IMG/VR virus record: IMGVR_UViG_3300031933_000083 | Coordinates: 1 to 47,162 of that record | Source of the DNA: a virus | Length of the DNA: 47,162 bases | Reading direction: 5' to 3' (one strand) | Part shown: piece after piece, positions 8,326 to 17,659 of the stretch | How positions within the stretch are numbered: position 1 is the stretch's first letter | Layout: each line of letters opens with the position of its first letter | Program-made: the position numbers and the translations under genes | Notes under the pieces: model-generated | What the model saw: the letters and a program-made list of their open reading frames with translations, nothing else | Told to the model about the DNA's origin: nothing | The model's database searches: none

Positions 8326-9033
8326 CTACACCCGCTCGAGTACCGGTCGCCAACCGAAGTACGAATGCGTATACGAAGGGGTTTCCCTATACAGGCGAGA
8401 AACACCAGCGCTACCGCGAAGGACGCGGTAACTCCCCGCTGTTTCCTGACACCAGAAGATGTTCCCGTTAGGCTCAGGAACACGGGTATCGAGTATTAGG
8501 TCTGCTTCGGAATACTGCGCTAAGTGAACAAAGGGGACTTCAGACGCTTTAGTGTTCCGAGCGTCGTAATAAGTGTCATTAGTGAGTCGATAGAAAATAC
8601 GGTTCCACTCGGAGCCATGCGAGTGGGGAACGTCCCAGCCTGCATCCGTGGATGTAGGGTCACTGCTCGCTCCCTTAGGGAGGCGAATGTGGTAGTCTTG
8701 TCCATTGATTTCCACGGTACGGTTTCCGTACACCGCATTGACAGCGTTGAGTTGGTTCCAGTTGAGGTTATACCGCAAAGGACGCTTTGCGATTAACAGC
8801 TCCTGTCCATCCAGCCCTACATGTAGCCAGCCTGTGTCGGAGTGTTGAGCTGTCCCTGCGGTTAATCCTAGCAGGCTGGCTAAACTAACTCCGTCGATAA
8901 GTTCAGCACTCGTAACCTCCCCGTACCAATCGACTCCTCCATCACTGGCTAAAATAGGTCGGTTAAATAAACTTGTCTTCTTACCCTTTCCTTTCCCTCC
9001 GGCAGTACCGGACATTAACATTCTTTCAAACAT
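8326..9033 (-). CDS. Virion adhesin-like protein, 235 aa
   Basis: N-terminus MFERMLMS is shared with the protein at 1-441, followed by a Gly/Lys linker. The remainder is rich in Trp, Tyr, Asn and Gly and ends in SYFGWRPVLERV. A C-terminal FGWRPVLE signature is one I associate with phage tail-fibre and other surface proteins. Its other features (NWNQLNAVNAVYG; HGSEWNRIFYRLT) suit a beta-rich receptor-binding fold. Function is inferred. Confidence 0.6.
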   Translation of the reverse strand: MFERMLMSGTAGGKGKGKKTSLFNRPILASDGGVDWYGEVTSAELIDGVSLASLLGLTAGTAQHSDTGWLHVGLDGQELLIAKRPLRYNLNWNQLNAVNAVYGNRTVEINGQDYHIRLPKGASSDPTSTDAGWDVPHSHGSEWNRIFYRLTNDTYYDARNTKASEVPFVHLAQYSEADLILDTRVPEPNGNIFWCQETAGSYRVLRGSAGVSRLYRETPSYTHSYFGWRPVLERV

Positions 9034-9080
9034 TTCTTAATTACCTTTATTGGATTTTGTGTATACTCATAGTTTAAGAC

Positions 9081-9112
9081 AAAAAAAAAAAGAGTCTCCC
9101 TAGGGAGACTCA
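9081..9112 (-). terminator. Rho-independent terminator
   Basis: Minus strand GAGTCTCCC, loop TA, GGGAGACTC, then eleven or more T. It terminates the unit ending at 9127. The stem nearly matches the terminator at 37061-37091. Confidence 0.9.
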
Positions 9113-9126
9113 GTATTATGTCCCTT

Positions 9127-9663
9127 TCAGTGAAAGGTCTTATGAGGAAAATCGATCTGCACTCGAAAGAAGCGATCAATGGTGGACTTTAAATGAGGAT
9201 CATCCACTAATTGCTCCACCAACTCCAACGCTTTAACACGTGGGTTACGGGGACTGGCCATGTCAGACACCCCACCTATCAAGGAAGACAATACCGAGAA
9301 CTTATCTAAAGTCCCGATGTTAGCAAGGGTGAAGTACGTTATCATCCCTTCCGTTGTAAACCCGTATGCCGACACTTTCAAAAGTGCTATGGTTTTTTCT
9401 ATACCCAAGAACGTCAACGACATCAGTAACGTGTTACGAATTAAGTTACGGACCGATTCAGGATCATCCAGTGCATCGATATGTGAGACGGCGTATTGAA
9501 CGTAAGGTGATTCGTATAAATTGTTCAGTAGCTTCTCAAACTCGGGGTGTTTTTCCACATATTGGTCCCACAAGTCGTCAGCATTTTCTTGCATACTGTA
9601 AAACATGTCGGATTCAGTGTGAGACCCAATCTCTGTGCGATCTTCAACAGTTATCTCATTCAT
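9127..9663 (-). CDS. Hypothetical protein, 178 aa
   Basis: Acidic N-terminal 60 residues, then an apolar helical stretch (residues 75-125) that could be buried or membrane-associated but contains several charged residues. AAGGAG precedes the ATG. It follows the helicase gene by 23 nt. Not recognised. Confidence 0.65.
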   Translation of the reverse strand: MNEITVEDRTEIGSHTESDMFYSMQENADDLWDQYVEKHPEFEKLLNNLYESPYVQYAVSHIDALDDPESVRNLIRNTLLMSLTFLGIEKTIALLKVSAYGFTTEGMITYFTLANIGTLDKFSVLSSLIGGVSDMASPRNPRVKALELVEQLVDDPHLKSTIDRFFRVQIDFPHKTFH

Positions 9664-9686
9664 GTGACGGACTCCTTAATAGTCAC

Positions 9687-11258
9687 TTAAATGCGGTAGT
9701 CAGTTGTAATGGTTTTATGTGCGACTACGCGCCCTTTAAAGATTTCCAGTTTTCTCTGATGGTATTCCACGTGTTTATTGATGTCCACATTCACCAGGTA
9801 GTAAAACTCGGGGGTTGTCTCTGGCCACCGTTTTAAACGCCGTAAACGCCCCAAGCACTGTATGTTAGCCTGCTTGGAGTTTAGCGCATCCGTTAACAGA
9901 CACACACGTAAGTCAGGTACGTCTATCGCGGTACCCAGTGACTTAACTGTAGAGACAATTAGGTCAGCCTCTAACATCTCCTCGTAGTCGTCATCTGAGA
10001 CGTACCGCTGGACGTTTAAGGTTGGGTTGTGTTGATGTAACCATTTAGCCAAGATCGTGCACATGTCCACTGTGGCTGCAAAGACAATCATCTTCTGACC
10101 TTCTTCTCGCACACTCACATAACTTCTATACACGATTTCAGTGATCATCTTAAAGTATGCGGTGAGTCGATCAGGTCGCTTCATCAATGACTGTTCATAC
10201 ATCACGTGTGAGTAACTCTTTCTAGCATGGTTCTTGTAGCTGATACCTTTATGGGTCTTAAGGTGATACTCTAAGGCTTTGGCCACCACGTAGATGTCCC
10301 GTTCCCCGTTATCTACACGCAGTTCATTGGGGAAGACGATGTCATACGTGCTATTGATGAATGGGTCATCACTTAATAGGGAACCTGAGAGTCCTACGGA
10401 TTTCCAGACATGGTTATAGAGGTCTTGACGGTAATTAAGGTGCCAATCTTGATGGATCTCATCAATGATTTTAATCCCTACGCCCGCCTTTGTACACAAT
10501 TCCTGTGGCTCACACCCATACCCCAACCCTTCAAAGTCGTCACTAAAGCGTTCATACTCCTTAAGGTAGTTGAGGTAAGTCATGTTGGAGACGATGATGA
10601 TCTTCGAATCCACTAGACCAGCCGCAGCCAATTGTGTAAACGCCTTCATGTCTTTACCACCTCGGATCACCATCAGTTCTCCGGGTTTAAGGCGTATAGA
10701 CTCGTCAATATCCCCGATCCACTTCTCAATGTACATGGGTTTGATTACAAACATTGTGCGCTTTTTCAACCGTGCCATGGCGGTCAAGAAAATGAACGTC
10801 TTACCTCGACCGGGATCTAACGTCACAATGTTACTGTGTTGGTCATTACAAATGTAGTCGATGAATTTCTTCTGGTAGTCACGTGGTTCACGGACATCCA
10901 CTACATCGAATTCAACGTCCTCCAGAACAGGTAAAACCAGGTACTCGACATACAGCCTTTCCTTAGGGAACCCATTGGACCCTAAGTGTGTGATCAGTTG
11001 GTCAAGTTGATGTCGATGAAAATGAAAAAAAGTACGTTCTTTATTAGCGCCAGCAAATATGCGAAGCATGACCTTTCTAAAGCGACCCCCAGGGAGTCGC
11101 TCCAGTCCGTATTGTGCCATACCTCGACAAAAGTCCATCAGGACGTAACGTCCGTGTGGATTGAATTCTGTCACTCGTACAAAGTGACTCCCGACAACAA
11201 GACGCATGTCAGCGTCTTGAACGGCTGGGACTGACTGAGTTCCAGTGGTAACCGACAT
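9687..11258 (-). CDS. SF2 DNA/RNA helicase (UvsW-like)
   Basis: 523 residues. The Q-like motif RDYQKKFIDY (near 126) is followed by Walker A DPGRGKT (148-154) and motif II DEIH (266-269). SGSLLSDD lies in the motif III position, and QCLGRLRR near the C-terminus is motif VI. This is a complete SF2 core, resembling phage UvsW/Hel308-type repair and recombination helicases. The N-terminal 110 residues are probably a substrate-binding domain. It follows the RNAP beta' gene, the place where I recall phiKZ gp75 (helicase). A ribosome site AAGGAG precedes ATG 11258. Confidence 0.9.
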   Translation of the reverse strand: MSVTTGTQSVPAVQDADMRLVVGSHFVRVTEFNPHGRYVLMDFCRGMAQYGLERLPGGRFRKVMLRIFAGANKERTFFHFHRHQLDQLITHLGSNGFPKERLYVEYLVLPVLEDVEFDVVDVREPRDYQKKFIDYICNDQHSNIVTLDPGRGKTFIFLTAMARLKKRTMFVIKPMYIEKWIGDIDESIRLKPGELMVIRGGKDMKAFTQLAAAGLVDSKIIIVSNMTYLNYLKEYERFSDDFEGLGYGCEPQELCTKAGVGIKIIDEIHQDWHLNYRQDLYNHVWKSVGLSGSLLSDDPFINSTYDIVFPNELRVDNGERDIYVVAKALEYHLKTHKGISYKNHARKSYSHVMYEQSLMKRPDRLTAYFKMITEIVYRSYVSVREEGQKMIVFAATVDMCTILAKWLHQHNPTLNVQRYVSDDDYEEMLEADLIVSTVKSLGTAIDVPDLRVCLLTDALNSKQANIQCLGRLRRLKRWPETTPEFYYLVNVDINKHVEYHQRKLEIFKGRVVAHKTITTDYRI

Positions 11259-11279
11259 GCGTCTTGGTCTCCTTACGTA

Positions 11280-13226
11280 TTACTTCGTTATATTACCCAT
11301 CAGGATATTATCTAAGACATGGTCAGACCGGTCCTCGATCATATACGAACGAAGGTCGTACAGTGTGGTACCTTGGTTCTGGTACGCCATAGCCACTGAA
11401 TTACTTCGCAGCACCATATTATCTTCATATCCTGACACCTGTCCTGCTGATTTCGGTACCGGTAACCGGTGATCGTAATGAGCAGGGTTGCGTGAGAGTG
11501 TAGCCAGTACGATCAATTCCAGGTGAGCGATATTCACTTTGAGTTTACTACTCACAAGTGTATAGAGCGCCATCAACCCATCTTCAATCGTCTCGTAGTC
11601 GGCCAAACTCTTTTGGTGTTTAGTCCCTTTCGTTTTCTTGGACGATTTGATGAATGTTTCAATCTCCTTCATAAAGTCGACCATGTTGGTGTGTTTGAGG
11701 GGTAACTCAAAGAGTGGTTGGTCAACATCCCACTGTGTGAGGTCTATTGCACAATCCCCTTTGGGTGTTAGAGACCACCCCACGTGCTTCACATGTGTCA
11801 GTGCTTCTATGGTTAGGGACGACAAGCGCGACCCCATACTCACAGGGATGACCACGTGGTCCACTTCCTCACCATCATCGATGATGAACTCCACTTCCCT
11901 CAACTCAGTCACCTTGGATGGCGTAAGACGGGAAAGGTGCGTAATTGACATGATGTCAGAAAGACGCTCCGCTTCGTCAGCCGAGATGATCATGGTGATC
12001 TTTTTACCTTCCAAGTCACCATTAAGTTTAAGGGTATTGGGATCGCTTCCAAGATGGACGTAGTTCTCCTCGTATGCACCCAGTTTAATAGCGTCTACAG
12101 TAGAGCTACCATCTAAGTGTTTGGTGGAGAGTACGTTCTGGGAGATGATCTCACAGAGTATCGTGGCGGCCACGTGACCTAACACTGTGTTATCGGGGAT
12201 GGAATGTCCCAACTCACCCATGCAGACCAAACACACACCGTTAGGATCAGGGTGATGACATTTTGTCACTGACCTCAGGTTGAGTGTTTCACCAATAAGG
12301 TGGCGATCCCCTTCCCGTATGGGTCGCAGACTCCCACTCTTGTCGTAATAGAACTTACCTTCAAGCGCCTCAAGGTCGGTGGAACGTACTCTGAACGGTA
12401 TGGTCTCAGTGGACCCACAATCCACCCTGTGGAGCGTACTGATAACCGCTGTCTGTAACTGCATCTTACGGTTAAAGTACTCAGAGTCGGCCACAGGGTC
12501 CTTAGCGAAGTATTGTGCCTTAGACGCAGACCGTGATTCAATCATGGACGCATACAGACTGCGAATCCCGTGGACGTAACCCTGCAGAATCGGTTCCCGG
12601 AATATATTGGAGTCTATATCCGTGAGGAAACCACGAGGCCCTACACACTGCAAGACCTGTCCCATGCTGACCAAACCCGACTTGGCGGCTTCGGCTACAC
12701 CATTTCCTTTGAAATTGTTTTTGTCCAGCATAGCCCCTTTGATGATGTTGTACGTGTGGTCAATACTCACCTGCGTGGCTTTAACCGTATCATTGGCTTC
12801 TTTAACCGCTGGGTGTTCTACGATGTCCACAAAGTCCAAAATGGACAGGGTGGTGATGTACTCCTCCAGTCGATACGTGAAGTCGTTATAGATCTCGTTG
12901 GTGGTTTGGAATATCAGTAACTGCATGTACTCCGTATCAAGGGGGAGTCCTTTAGCACCATACGTATCCAGCGTCTCAAAGTATCCTTTACCCAAGAGAT
13001 TCAGGTGTGAAGAACCACTGAGTCTTTCAGATCCCAGGTGATGCTCTTTCTTCAATGGGGTTTCAGGGAACACACGGTGGAAAACCTGACAGTACCAGCT
13101 AAAAATGGTGGCACGCGCCGTGGTTTCCAAAGGACCATCATCAAACTCAATGGTGAGTCTGCCATCGGGCAGACTCCACACTTCGTCTTTAGACATGTTC
13201 ACAATTTGTCGGGCATTGTAAACCAT
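11280..13226 (-). CDS. Non-virion RNAP beta' C-terminal subunit
   Basis: 648 residues from ATG 13226, which is 4 nt after the beta stop and has GAGGAG about 10 nt upstream (an in-frame GTG at 13271 is less likely). Landmarks: TLHRVDCGST and LRSVTKCHHPDPNGVC with LVCMG are the second zinc site of beta'. NTVLGHVAATILCEIISQNVLSTKH follows in the position of the helix entering the trigger loop. Upstream, MGQVLQCVGPRGFLTDI aligns with the bridge-region GPRG segment of beta'. Gene order betaC-beta'C copies the bacterial rpoB-rpoC order and phiKZ gp71-73/gp74. It is probably transcribed from the early-type promoter before the beta gene. Confidence 0.9.
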   Translation of the reverse strand: MVYNARQIVNMSKDEVWSLPDGRLTIEFDDGPLETTARATIFSWYCQVFHRVFPETPLKKEHHLGSERLSGSSHLNLLGKGYFETLDTYGAKGLPLDTEYMQLLIFQTTNEIYNDFTYRLEEYITTLSILDFVDIVEHPAVKEANDTVKATQVSIDHTYNIIKGAMLDKNNFKGNGVAEAAKSGLVSMGQVLQCVGPRGFLTDIDSNIFREPILQGYVHGIRSLYASMIESRSASKAQYFAKDPVADSEYFNRKMQLQTAVISTLHRVDCGSTETIPFRVRSTDLEALEGKFYYDKSGSLRPIREGDRHLIGETLNLRSVTKCHHPDPNGVCLVCMGELGHSIPDNTVLGHVAATILCEIISQNVLSTKHLDGSSTVDAIKLGAYEENYVHLGSDPNTLKLNGDLEGKKITMIISADEAERLSDIMSITHLSRLTPSKVTELREVEFIIDDGEEVDHVVIPVSMGSRLSSLTIEALTHVKHVGWSLTPKGDCAIDLTQWDVDQPLFELPLKHTNMVDFMKEIETFIKSSKKTKGTKHQKSLADYETIEDGLMALYTLVSSKLKVNIAHLELIVLATLSRNPAHYDHRLPVPKSAGQVSGYEDNMVLRSNSVAMAYQNQGTTLYDLRSYMIEDRSDHVLDNILMGNITK

Positions 13227-13230
13227 TGTC

Positions 13231-14154
13231 TCATTTCTCCTCTGGACGGTAAATAAATTCACTTCCAGCACATTGCATGATGTGTCGGATGAATACTAGG
13301 TTACGTCCGTTACCAACTGGGTAACGTTTACGGTCAATAACCTCCGGTATATTGCTAGGTTTGTCTGCCTTATAAATGTTAGACAGGATTTCCTTATGGA
13401 CAGTCGGATTATTGGACTGGTCAATCAGGTCTGCCACAGTGTCCGATCCAGCGGCTGCACTCACCAAACGCACTTCCGTTTCACCCAACATGCGGACAGG
13501 CTGCGCACGACCGGGTGTGGCAAACTTATCGAACTTCGTAAGCTTAGCCGGAATACCAAAGTGCTGAAGTTTGGCTGACGATACCCCTGACCAGTCTGAG
13601 CCGGTTTTCTCTAGCAGTATCATGTAGATACTTCCGATCAAGATATCGTTCTTTGTTGTAACCAGTCTTCCAGAGCGACCACGGTACGTGACCGGACCAA
13701 TGTGGGGAGGGTAGTGCTGTTTCAACAGCTTCACGGTTTCCACGTCACTGGCAGGGTTGTCTGTGGGTAACCAGATATAGACACCTTGTTTAACCACCGA
13801 CTCCACATGCGTCCTGGGTGTTCCTTTGTACTCAGGAGATGTCATCAGATCGAACATCTTCGGACTGATGATTTTATAGTACCCCAAAAGGTACTCCCAT
13901 GCCTGTGCAACTAGTGCTTCCGTGAACAGTGAAGACGGGACTGACTCCCCCTTCTCTGCAACAGGTGATAACCCAAACATTGTCCTCACACGTTTAGTAA
14001 CGTCTCGTGAACAGGCATTATAAAACTGCTCATAGACACATCCAAGGTTCATACGTTTGATAATGGACTCTGCATCCATTATGACGTCCGCACGGTTACC
14101 CTCAGAATCCACGGGCATGTCCTCAGTTTTCCACACCTGACAAACAACGCCTTT
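13231..14154 (-). CDS. nvRNAP beta C-terminal subunit, exon 2
   Basis: 307 codons plus stop. Translation beginning at 14154 reads KGVVCQVWKTEDMP, and further on IMDAESIIKRMNLG (the bacterial PxGVPSRMNIGQ region). This continues exactly the beta motif that breaks off at the end of exon 1, so that joining 15995 to 14154 gives GQHGNKGVV. The first Lys restored by splicing corresponds to a conserved active-site Lys (K1073 in E. coli numbering as I recall it). Unspliced RNA could start only at GTG 14136. The stop is followed after 4 nt by the beta' gene. Confidence 0.9.
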   Translation of the reverse strand, partial: KGVVCQVWKTEDMPVDSEGNRADVIMDAESIIKRMNLGCVYEQFYNACSRDVTKRVRTMFGLSPVAEKGESVPSSLFTEALVAQAWEYLLGYYKIISPKMFDLMTSPEYKGTPRTHVESVVKQGVYIWLPTDNPASDVETVKLLKQHYPPHIGPVTYRGRSGRLVTTKNDILIGSIYMILLEKTGSDWSGVSSAKLQHFGIPAKLTKFDKFATPGRAQPVRMLGETEVRLVSAAAGSDTVADLIDQSNNPTVHKEILSNIYKADKPSNIPEVIDRKRYPVGNGRNLVFIRHIMQCAGSEFIYRPEEK

Positions 14155-15994
14155 CGAATTGTCCAGACAGCTCGCTACACTGTCCCGGCTTGTCTCGGTT
14201 CCCCGAGCAGCCCGCTGTACGTTTCCGCACAGTCCAGACTATATCTTCACCCTTCTTATAAAAGTTAGGGTGCTCCACATTTCTTCCGCCAAACGCTTGC
14301 GGCTTTACAGGGCGGTGAACCCCTTAGTCGTTGAGCACATCCCATAACCCACTGATAGGTAGGTCTTAGGGACTTCGCTGCGGATTACCCCACATAACCA
14401 CCTTTTTACCTATACCGAAGTGATTAGCTTCGCCCCCATGGGGTACGTTACGTACCGGTCACTGTTTCCAGCATGGGTTGGTAGTGATTACTCAAAGGGC
14501 GTCCCCGCAATTAGAGGAGACTCACTACACCCTCTCAGGTGTAGCGAACAATTCTAAACTGTCAAATAAGTCAAACGATATCCGTCAACGTTACGTTTTC
14601 GAGCAATTGCTTTAATGACATCGTTTTTAGTTTTCAGAATATGTTGGAAATGGGCCGACGCTTTTTTGATGTTAGTGAAGAAAAGTTCCTCACCATGTTC
14701 ATTCTTAGCTATAACGCCCCTCGCGTGTCCCGTCGGGTTATCACGGAACACCGCTAATTCACGTTCAGTAAACTCCGGCCAGGGAGTTTTATCCTGAACA
14801 GTCTTAAACAGATAACCACAATATGGTCTGTTATACCCTTTTATTAATTGCATCCTTGGTGCACTTACACTTTCCAGATTCAAATCCACACCCACTTGAT
14901 TTATACTCTCGTGAACTCTTACTTCTCCAGTGAATACATTCTTCGACAGTACTTTGGTAGGTGTAGGTAATCTCCTAAGTTCGTATTCAGGGTCGGTGAC
15001 TTCCCTCCAGTTTATATCCGGGTCTTTTTTGAATAACCAACCACCAGAACAAATTTTCTGTTCCGTTTCTGTTATCCGCTGTGTAATTGTGTGGACATTA
15101 ACTCCCGTGAACCTTGATGCTTCTTGACAACTGAAAAACTTCCTCGATTCTCCTGTCAAAACATTTTTACCATAGGTTGGGATATTTTGCGTGCGCATCC
15201 CTTCCTTGAATGCGTGTTTAACATTATCTGAGTAGGAACACCATTCCAGGTTATCAATAGCGTCATTGGTTGGGTCCCCATCTTTGTGATTAACTGTTAA
15301 ACTATCCACGTTATCAGGGTACGGGATGAAAGTCAAAGCTAGTAAACGATAACGCCCAATACTGTGTGACCCGGCATCAGAATAGAGTGAAAGGGAATGA
15401 TATCCCCCCTTGACATTGGCTTTATTTTCTTTTGGTGTTTTATAAACGTATGTCGATATAGTTTTGCCCGATTTCCAATTTTTAACCTCTCCTGCTCTGT
15501 TTATCACATAGTTGTTAAAAAATGGTATATAGTAATACCCTTCCATCACCTCACATTCAATAGGTCGTTTATAACGATATCCTAAATTCGATGGGTGTAG
15601 ATTATTTTTATCTCTGTCAATGTGGAAAGGTTCTACAAGATCAAAATACTGCGGCTGTAACCGCAACTTACCGAATGTCACCAATGTTAGTAAACTGACT
15701 AGGTAAAATTTCTCACCTTGCCACAAATCTAATTTTATTACCTGATTACCATCACAGTCGTAACCAGTTGTCAGGGGACCCCTGACCAAACTAAGGATCT
15801 GGCCATCCTCAGTTATATAAACCCTTTCCTTCACATTGGGTGAAGGAACCTCAACATATTCAGTTGGTTTTATCCTATATTTCTCAAACATAATTTCTCC
15901 ATACTAAAGTTGGATATCATAATATGGAGTTGTTTAAGATTAAAGGTTTAAACCAAAACAACTTATTCATTATTTAACTTGACAGTTTAGAACC
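14155..15994 (-). ncRNA. Group I intron in nvRNAP beta gene (1,840 nt)
   Basis: Boundaries are set by the protein motif GQHGN|KGVV: 5' exon ends in T (15995), intron ends in G (14155). The 400 nt after the ORF hold group I core segments: AATTGCGGGGA (P), AATCCGCAGCGAAG (Q), TCAACGACTA (R, 14325-14334) and GAAGATATAGTC (S, 14237-14248). P1 is unusual: 15979-15997 pairs along 19 contiguous bases with 14547-14565, three of them G-U, including the expected U-G at the splice site. The endonuclease ORF lies in the loop of that stem. P10 is weak (2 bp visible). Confidence 0.88.
14554..15891 (-). CDS. Intron-encoded HNH homing endonuclease
   Basis: 445 residues, longer than usual for the family. The HNH core is VNHKDGDPTNDAIDNLEW followed by SDNVKHAF (residues about 199-228). 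An earlier segment (HIDRDKNNLHPSNLGY, near residues 90-105) looks like a degenerate second HNH-type unit. C-terminal parts resemble NUMOD-type DNA-contact repeats (KNVLTGESRKFFSCQEAS; KNVFTGEVRVHES). GGAG precedes the ATG. It lies inside the beta intron and its last codons form part of the P1 stem. It probably cleaves intronless beta alleles and spreads the intron, as shown for an intron endonuclease of phage phiPA3 that cuts a coinfecting relative. Confidence 0.92.
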   Translation of the reverse strand: MFEKYRIKPTEYVEVPSPNVKERVYITEDGQILSLVRGPLTTGYDCDGNQVIKLDLWQGEKFYLVSLLTLVTFGKLRLQPQYFDLVEPFHIDRDKNNLHPSNLGYRYKRPIECEVMEGYYYIPFFNNYVINRAGEVKNWKSGKTISTYVYKTPKENKANVKGGYHSLSLYSDAGSHSIGRYRLLALTFIPYPDNVDSLTVNHKDGDPTNDAIDNLEWCSYSDNVKHAFKEGMRTQNIPTYGKNVLTGESRKFFSCQEASRFTGVNVHTITQRITETEQKICSGGWLFKKDPDINWREVTDPEYELRRLPTPTKVLSKNVFTGEVRVHESINQVGVDLNLESVSAPRMQLIKGYNRPYCGYLFKTVQDKTPWPEFTERELAVFRDNPTGHARGVIAKNEHGEELFFTNIKKASAHFQHILKTKNDVIKAIARKRNVDGYRLTYLTV

Positions 15995-17170
15995 ATTACC
16001 ATGTTGGCCGCTTAACTTGAAACCGATGTTAGGGATAACATCGTACTCAAAGGTTACTTCAACGCGCCAGTCATCCAGTGGATTACGGCGATACGTTTTA
16101 CCCACCCTCACTTTACTGTTGTCGTGAACAAACCCTGTGGCTTCTACCAACAGTCGGTGAAACTCAGGGCTGATGCGGAGATCGTCTTTACGCTTTCTTC
16201 TCAGCTCACGATAAAAACTCAGAACCTCCGAGTAGAATTCGTGTGTTGCCGAATAATACTTCATGGTCTGTGCTTCCATCCCAACGGGTGTTGGGGGGTA
16301 TTTACCGTTATCGCTGTGATGTATGTCGATGTCAACAACACGGGCGTTTGGTATCGCGTACACCAGGCGATCGTGTGTGTAATCAGGTTCCCTCAACGCC
16401 TCTGGGGTCATTTCAACAGGACCCAGAAGATCATCGTACTTACGTAACGCAAACAAGAGTCCGTCGTCCCGGATCTTTTCACCAATGTCTGGAAATGGTT
16501 TATAGTTATCCTTGTCCCCATACAAGTTCAATGGGTAATAGTTCTTCCCCCAACTCTCGACACGACTTTCAAACCCTTTTGACTTAATCTTTTGGATGAA
16601 GTCTTCTGAGATAATGATACCATCCTCAATGACCCCTGGGATTGAACAGTACGCCATGTTGGCTTCTATACCGTAACAATAATTTCCTTGTGCGTCAACG
16701 TTGGGAGAATCAGCTACAATGGTACCGCGCGGGTAGTTGGCACCACTGGTCAGCTGTGATGTTACGTTGGAGTTGAACTTATATTTAAAACCGAAATGCT
16801 GGTGGAGTACATGGTGACGTTCCAACGTCAGCACGTCCACTTCACGCATCGGGCTCTCTGCGTTTTCATAAAACACCAGTGTAGTAGGATTTTCTTTTAT
16901 ACTACCCTGACCTACCTTAGGGCGATATTTCTCGATTAACTTAATAACGCTAGCGTTAACCGGGAACTTTTTGGAAAACGTGTACTTGCCGTATTCCGGT
17001 TCTACACCTGTAAAACAGCGGCGGGGGACTGAACCATTTATAACAAGTGCCTGTGAGATATGACCAGCAAACATCTGCATACGTGAAGACGAGTCGTTCT
17101 TCATCCAAGGGTTTGTTGCATTCACCCCCAGAAGGTCAGGATGTAACTGGTTCTCCGGTAATTTACTCAC
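15995..17170 (-). CDS. nvRNAP beta C-terminal subunit, exon 1
   Basis: 392 codons from GTG 17170 to the splice site (699 residues after joining). NPWMKNDSSSRMQMFAGHIS (20-39) corresponds to the bacterial LIPFLEHDDANRALMGANM region. NMAYCSIPGVIEDGIIISE (171-189) matches the MPWxGYNFEDSILISE segment, with Glu-Asp at 182-183. GFKLSGQHGN ends the exon. The upstream half of beta is absent and must be a separate subunit elsewhere, as in phiKZ (gp123 plus gp71-73). If unspliced, translation ends six codons into the intron (stop at 15974-15976). An early-promoter-like motif lies about 45 nt upstream. Confidence 0.92.
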
Positions 17171-17214
17171 TATTCCACCCCTTTAAAACAATTGTTATGA
17201 AGCTGTTGCGTATA

Positions 17215-17238
17215 GATAATTTACATTTGAAACTTTTT
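17215..17238 (-). promoter_or_regulatory. Early-promoter-like motif (variant)
   Basis: Minus strand AAAAAAGTTTCAAATGTAAA followed by TTATC. It shares the T-rich/TTCAA frame of the other copies but has GTAAATTATC in place of TATATTA. About 45 nt before the nvRNAP beta start. Confidence 0.5.
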
Positions 17239-17257
17239 TATTGGAGACTCCCTTTTT

Positions 17258-17605
17258 ATGACTATGCCAATTCACTCGTTGATGCGGTCATCGGGTCCGT
17301 CAGTGTATTACTCTGTAGAGTTTAGACGAATGATTGAGAGTCACCTGCTCTTTCTACAGACACATCCCGACAACCAACTGATCGCACTTGAACCCCATAT
17401 GGTGTACAAATACGAACATGACCTGTTTGGTTTATTGGGCGAGTTGAACGTTCCTCCCCAATACCATTGGATCATAATGCGGATGAACGGGTTCACTAAC
17501 CCCATCGACCTGACCCAGGAAACTGAGATTCTGTCATTACCTTCTTTGTCAGTAATTAACAATCTACAAAAAGTACACAGCACAACCACCCAAATCACAA
17601 CCTAA
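17258..17605 (+). CDS. Hypothetical protein, 115 aa
   Basis: A single plus-strand gene between converging and diverging minus-strand genes. ATG 17258 follows GGAGAC; a bidirectional terminator follows the stop. Largely helical with several His and Tyr. Not recognised. Codon use resembles true genes of the window, and the antisense frame is shorter. Confidence 0.6.
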   Translation: MTMPIHSLMRSSGPSVYYSVEFRRMIESHLLFLQTHPDNQLIALEPHMVYKYEHDLFGLLGELNVPPQYHWIIMRMNGFTNPIDLTQETEILSLPSLSVINNLQKVHSTTTQITT

Positions 17606-17617
17606 AACCAATGGACA

Positions 17618-17648
17618 AAAAAGAAAGGGCTACGAGCCCTTTCTTTTA
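17618..17648. terminator. Bidirectional terminator
   Basis: AAAGAAAGGGCT, loop ACG, AGCCCTTTCTTT: A- and T-flanked stem between converging genes ending at 17605 and 17660. Confidence 0.85.
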
Positions 17649-17659
17649 TTTATGTCGCT

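Noticed and set aside
11245-11472. Plus-strand frame across the helicase-beta' junction
   Set aside because: Antisense and without supporting signals; overlaps two well-supported genes.
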